A stretch of 64,000 nt of DNA from Cyanomargarita calcarea GSE-NOS-MK-12-04C (GTDB taxonomy: Bacteria; Cyanobacteriota; Cyanobacteriia; Cyanobacteriales; Nostocaceae). Below, piece by piece: positions 61,233-64,000 of the stretch (the first letter of the stretch is position 1; each line of letters opens with the position of its first letter). The position numbers were made by a program, and so were the translations under genes. The notes beneath the pieces were generated by a model. The model saw nothing but the letters and a program-made list of their open reading frames with translations. It was not told where the DNA came from and did no database searches. The stretch spans positions 55,223-119,222 of the forward strand of contig JAHHGZ010000025.1 in assembly GCA_019359595.1 (NCBI GenBank). Direction: 5' to 3'.

Positions 61233-61826
61233 ATGGAACTTGGAGATTGCTACCGTTTATTGGGTTTAAGGTCAGGAGCCTCGTTTGCTGACATCAAATC
61301 GTCCTACCGACGACTGGCTCAACAATATCATCCCGATACCAACCCAGATGACAGAAAAGCTCAAGACAAGTTTATTGCCTTAACTGAGGCTTACAAGCTC
61401 CTGCTGCAAGTAGTACCGCCAGAGGAGGCAGTTTCACAGCCGAGTCAGTCACAATCGACACCACCAGATGCGACAGTCAAGAGGGTGGTGGTGGAGGAAT
61501 CTCAACCTATACCCCCCCATGTGGCGGAAATAGAAAAGCGGCTGAAGTGGAAGACTTACGAGCAACTACAGCGGTTTTTGAGAGAGAGAAGATTTCCCCA
61601 GGCGATCGCTTTGGCGGAAGCTTTGGCTGAACGTTTGCCAGAAGATCCTGAAGTGCGTCAGTGGCAAGCGATATCCTATCAACTGTGGGGACGAGCGCTA
61701 ATTGCTCAAAAGCAAATGCTCAAGGCAAGAATTTATCTGAAAAAAGCCCTAAAAACAGACCCTAACAATAAGTCATTGTGTTCTGAAGTGGAGCGCGATT
61801 TCCAGAAATTAGAGCAAGTATTTTAA
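61233..61826 (+). CDS. J-domain protein with TPR-like C-terminus
   Basis: 197 residues. The J domain (about 1-68; DCYRLLGLRSGASFADIKSS, YRRLAQQYHPDTNPDDRKAQ) has the HPD motif that triggers Hsp70 ATPase, followed by a proline/serine-rich linker and a helical region with repeats (QAIALAEALAERLPEDPEVR, ARIYLKKALKTDPNNKSLCS). It is not a full DnaJ: no zinc finger or substrate-binding beta domains. It is thus a co-chaperone that might place DnaK at a specific client bound by its TPR-like part. Cyanobacteria have several such proteins. It stands alone after a repeat-rich gap. Confidence 0.92.
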   Translation: MELGDCYRLLGLRSGASFADIKSSYRRLAQQYHPDTNPDDRKAQDKFIALTEAYKLLLQVVPPEEAVSQPSQSQSTPPDATVKRVVVEESQPIPPHVAEIEKRLKWKTYEQLQRFLRERRFPQAIALAEALAERLPEDPEVRQWQAISYQLWGRALIAQKQMLKARIYLKKALKTDPNNKSLCSEVERDFQKLEQVF

Positions 61827-62103
61827 ATTTTTACCTAAATTAAACCAAAATTAACTATTTTGACGCAATTTTATGTGCTTTTTGCTTGTTGAGAATTGTC
61901 ACTTTAGATTTAATCAGTGGCTTGGTACTTGCAACCATAATGCTTGTAGATAAAGCCGCACTCACTCAAACACTAAACGTTCCTTTTAGTGAAACAGTTC
62001 CATATCAGGCGTTGGAGTTTATTATTTAGAACTCCTACAAAACGATACATATAATTTATTAATTAACGGTAAAGTTTAATCGTTTGTTTCTAGAGCAATG
62101 GAC
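61827..62103. other. Region between the J-domain gene and the group II intron
   Basis: About 280 bases. One plus-strand frame around 61890-62028 reads RIVTLDLISGLVLATIMLVD then KAALTQTLNVPFSET without a good start; it may be the remains of a small gene on the edge of the intron insertion. I would not call it a gene. Confidence 0.35.
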
Positions 62104-64000
62104 TAGGGTTGAGTCGATGGGGAGTATTATCTCCCGCACCTCTCATTTAGAACCGGACGTGCGGTAGGGTAGGTAGCCAGCGAGTTACCATTGCTGGTAC
62201 TTTTCCAACCACCCCCCTCCAAACTACGCATGACCGTTTCCGTATCACGTAGCTTTCCGGTAATTTTTACGTTTATTCACGTATGATGTTCAGTATCGTT
62301 TCGGCTGTTCGCATCTCGCGTACCTCTCGATTTCTGTTTCATCTTTATTACCTGTTCTACTTCGCCCTGTAAACGGCTCTCCCGTTTGCCCTGGTGGGGC
62401 GTTACTCCCACGACTACTATTAGAACTCCGTTACCATAGGACTCGCGTCCCGTAGGCAATCCCGTGTTTCGTCACTGATGAACGTATATAGAACGACTTA
62501 GGTTCAAAACGAGTATCCTTGAATGAGTTCATTACTCATTGCTTGTTGGTCAGGGTGTACCATTAACAAAAGTCGAATTAATGGCTACCAACAACATCGG
62601 TGTACAAACGTGTTACCGAAGGATGTGCGGTTCCACCTCTGGATATTAGGGTTCAGGCAGTTTTGCTTTAACCATATCGTTCAGGCGTTGCAGAGCCATA
62701 ACATACACGTTTTCTGTTATTCTCCGCTTTACGAACATGCTCTTGTCCCCTCGCCCTTTCAGGTCTAGGTAAGTTGTTCGCCTTGGAGTCGATTACCCCG
62801 AACTCCAGCCAATTTAATTAGCAATTCAATCAGTGCGTACCACGGCGCACACTTTCACCTCACACGGCTCCTCAATGATTTGGCTATTGTCATTAGTACC
62901 TCTAACAGCTTTATCATCATTTGCTGTTTTTGTATCGTGGCAATGTCTATGAAGTAATTGGAGATTATCTTGTGTATTTTTCCCGCCCTTTGAACGCGGT
63001 TTTTTGTGGTCTATCTCCAGTAAATCTCCATTTTTAAAGAACAATTCGCAGTGAGCGCATTTCCCTTTTTGCTTTTTCAAGAGTTTTGATACCCTTGCCG
63101 CCGCTTCTGGGTGCATTCCCATTCTGGCACTCCAATATATCCAATCTCCGTCGTAAGGGCTGCAATCTCCTCGCACTTTTATGTGTCTAACAATTGGCGT
63201 TTCTGAATGCTTAATAAGACGCATCTTTTTATTACCCTCTTTCCTACTAGCAAAGACCCATCCTTCACCCTGGTCAATAAGCCAGTAGCGCTTGGCTATC
63301 CAATGGGAGTCTTTTTGTGGATGACGGAAACTTGACCAAGCTTTTAATTGTTGATAGATAAGTTTGTCCATTCCTGAGAGAATTTCTTTACTTACCACTG
63401 TGCTGTAGTAGTTAGCCCATCCCCGAATAATGGGGTTTAATCGGCTTATTAGTGCCTCTTGAGGCGCAGCCTTATGGGTTTTGATGACACTACGTAGTGA
63501 CTCAACATAGAGTTTTATCTTTTTCTTGCTTGGTTTAATGAGGGTTTTAAAACCAAGTAGAGTTCCGTTGTTTTTCCCAGACTGGTATTTTCCAACTGGG
63601 TATTGTCTAACGTTGAACCCCAAAAAATCAAATCCCGGTTTTTGTCCTTCATGCTCATTGAAAGTATGAGCTAGACGGGTTTTGCTTGGTTTCAATTCCA
63701 ATCCCATGCCTTTTAACCATTCGGCAATAATTTCTTGGCATCTTTCGACTACCGATAAATTTTCGTGTAAAATTACGAAATCATCGGCGTATCGAATCAG
63801 AAAGGCATTTTTGGACACCTGCTTTATCCGATTTTCCATACCATGCAAGGCGATGTTAGCAAGTAATGGCGAAAATAGAGTAGGGACGGAGCGCACCTTC
63901 AAACCTTTCGATTTGCGTGTTTCTCTATCCCTCTCTCCAAACGAAGCGTGACAGTTTCCCGTCACTTCGCTTTCCATCATTGCAACCGACTATGGTCGCC
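62104..64000 (-). mobile_element. Rearranged group II intron (continues beyond the window)
   Basis: The minus strand carries group II intron features: a maturase/HNH gene (62826-63980); RNA structure-like sequence from 62858 leftward that begins gtgcgccgtggtacgcactg, a good intron 5' end; and at 62104-62175 a domain V 3' half (cgcacgtccggttct) and domain VI-like stem ending near aaccct. The first half of domain V (gagccgtgtgaggtgaaagt) is encoded by the last codons of the maturase and stops just where the second 5'-end-like sequence begins. So two introns appear joined, or one is inserted into another. At the right edge another domain-III-like segment (gtgacgggaaactgtcacgc) precedes the maturase. 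Confidence 0.65.
62826..63980 (-). CDS. Group II intron maturase, N-terminally truncated, with HNH endonuclease
   Basis: 384 codons. From FSPLLANIALHGMENRI on, it matches the reverse transcriptase of group II intron proteins: YADDF (64-68), LELKPSKTRLAHTFNEHEGQ, FDFLGFNVRQYP, then the maturase X domain (NPIIRGWANYYSTVVSKEIL, DKLIYQQLKAWSSFRHPQKD) and an HNH domain (CAHCELFF, EIDHKKPRSKGGKNTQDNLQ, LLHRHCHDTKT). Full-length relatives have 550-600 residues; RT blocks 0-4 are missing, and the first 35 codons come from intron structural sequence, so the start is artificial and the protein is probably inactive as an RT. The C-terminal EEPCEVKV is encoded by a domain V half. Confidence 0.8.
   Translation of the reverse strand: MMESEVTGNCHASFGERDRETRKSKGLKVRSVPTLFSPLLANIALHGMENRIKQVSKNAFLIRYADDFVILHENLSVVERCQEIIAEWLKGMGLELKPSKTRLAHTFNEHEGQKPGFDFLGFNVRQYPVGKYQSGKNNGTLLGFKTLIKPSKKKIKLYVESLRSVIKTHKAAPQEALISRLNPIIRGWANYYSTVVSKEILSGMDKLIYQQLKAWSSFRHPQKDSHWIAKRYWLIDQGEGWVFASRKEGNKKMRLIKHSETPIVRHIKVRGDCSPYDGDWIYWSARMGMHPEAAARVSKLLKKQKGKCAHCELFFKNGDLLEIDHKKPRSKGGKNTQDNLQLLHRHCHDTKTANDDKAVRGTNDNSQIIEEPCEVKVCAVVRTD

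Overview
The window looks like chromosomal DNA of a filamentous, probably Nostocales-type cyanobacterium. Evidence: genes of oxygenic photosynthesis and cyanobacterial metabolism (an NdhF-type NDH-1 subunit, the chlorophyll cyclase AcsF, the lycopene-cyclase paralogue CruP, the ClpR/ClpP3 pair), very many HIP1 octamers (gcgatcgc), heptanucleotide tandem repeats of the CTAACTC/GAGTTAG type between genes, dispersed 'ctctgcgt' repeats, and low GC. No rRNA, tRNA or CRISPR array was recognised.

Layout. 1-1445: 5' part of an ndhF-like gene on the minus strand. 2522-8246 (minus): a polysaccharide synthesis/export cluster (GT4 and GT2 glycosyltransferases, ABC permease, ABC ATPase); a broken Rpn-type gene between 24-bp direct repeats separates the two ABC subunits. 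8560-11566: cruP and two tandem membrane paralogues. 11699-18032: accessory region with a PIN-toxin relic split by a 112-bp MITE, a Uma2-type protein and two paralogous STAND NTPases (HTH, NB-ARC, TPR) on either side of a small membrane protein. 18449-20875: small conserved proteins, a ketopantoate-reductase-like enzyme and a fasciclin protein. 21218-23641: toxin-antitoxin island (DUF5615/DUF433 and ParDE) with two formylglycine-enzyme-like relics and the second MITE copy. 23952-42427: mostly housekeeping and single genes (murF, TerB-like, HDAC-like, gyrA, lnt, a periplasmic solute-binding protein, AbrB-type membrane protein, DUF1838, YdcF, VOC, CHASE2-kinase).

42906-54014 is the most interesting accessory region. 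A HigBA-like toxin-antitoxin pair and a frameshifted relic precede a 2337-residue protein joining a CHAT (caspase-like) protease with an inserted four-cysteine knuckle, a NACHT STAND ATPase and about 1300 residues of apparently helical repeat. It overlaps a DUF2610 gene by 4 bp and is followed on the same strand by an acidic small protein and a 500-residue protein ending in two membrane segments. I infer a sensor/protease/membrane-effector arrangement, possibly a cell-suicide or antiphage system; this is not proven by the sequence.

54013-54593 holds nested palindromic elements directly after that locus. 54746-61826 returns to core genes: acsF, TM2 protein, DUF2996, vWA protein, clpR-clpP3, J-domain protein. 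62104-64000 is a rearranged group II intron with a truncated, HNH-bearing maturase that runs off the right edge.

Recurring theme: small palindromic elements have entered or reshaped genes in several places (Rpn gene, PIN toxin, the C-terminus of one STAND protein, an in-frame insertion in lnt, the stop codon of the two-TM effector).
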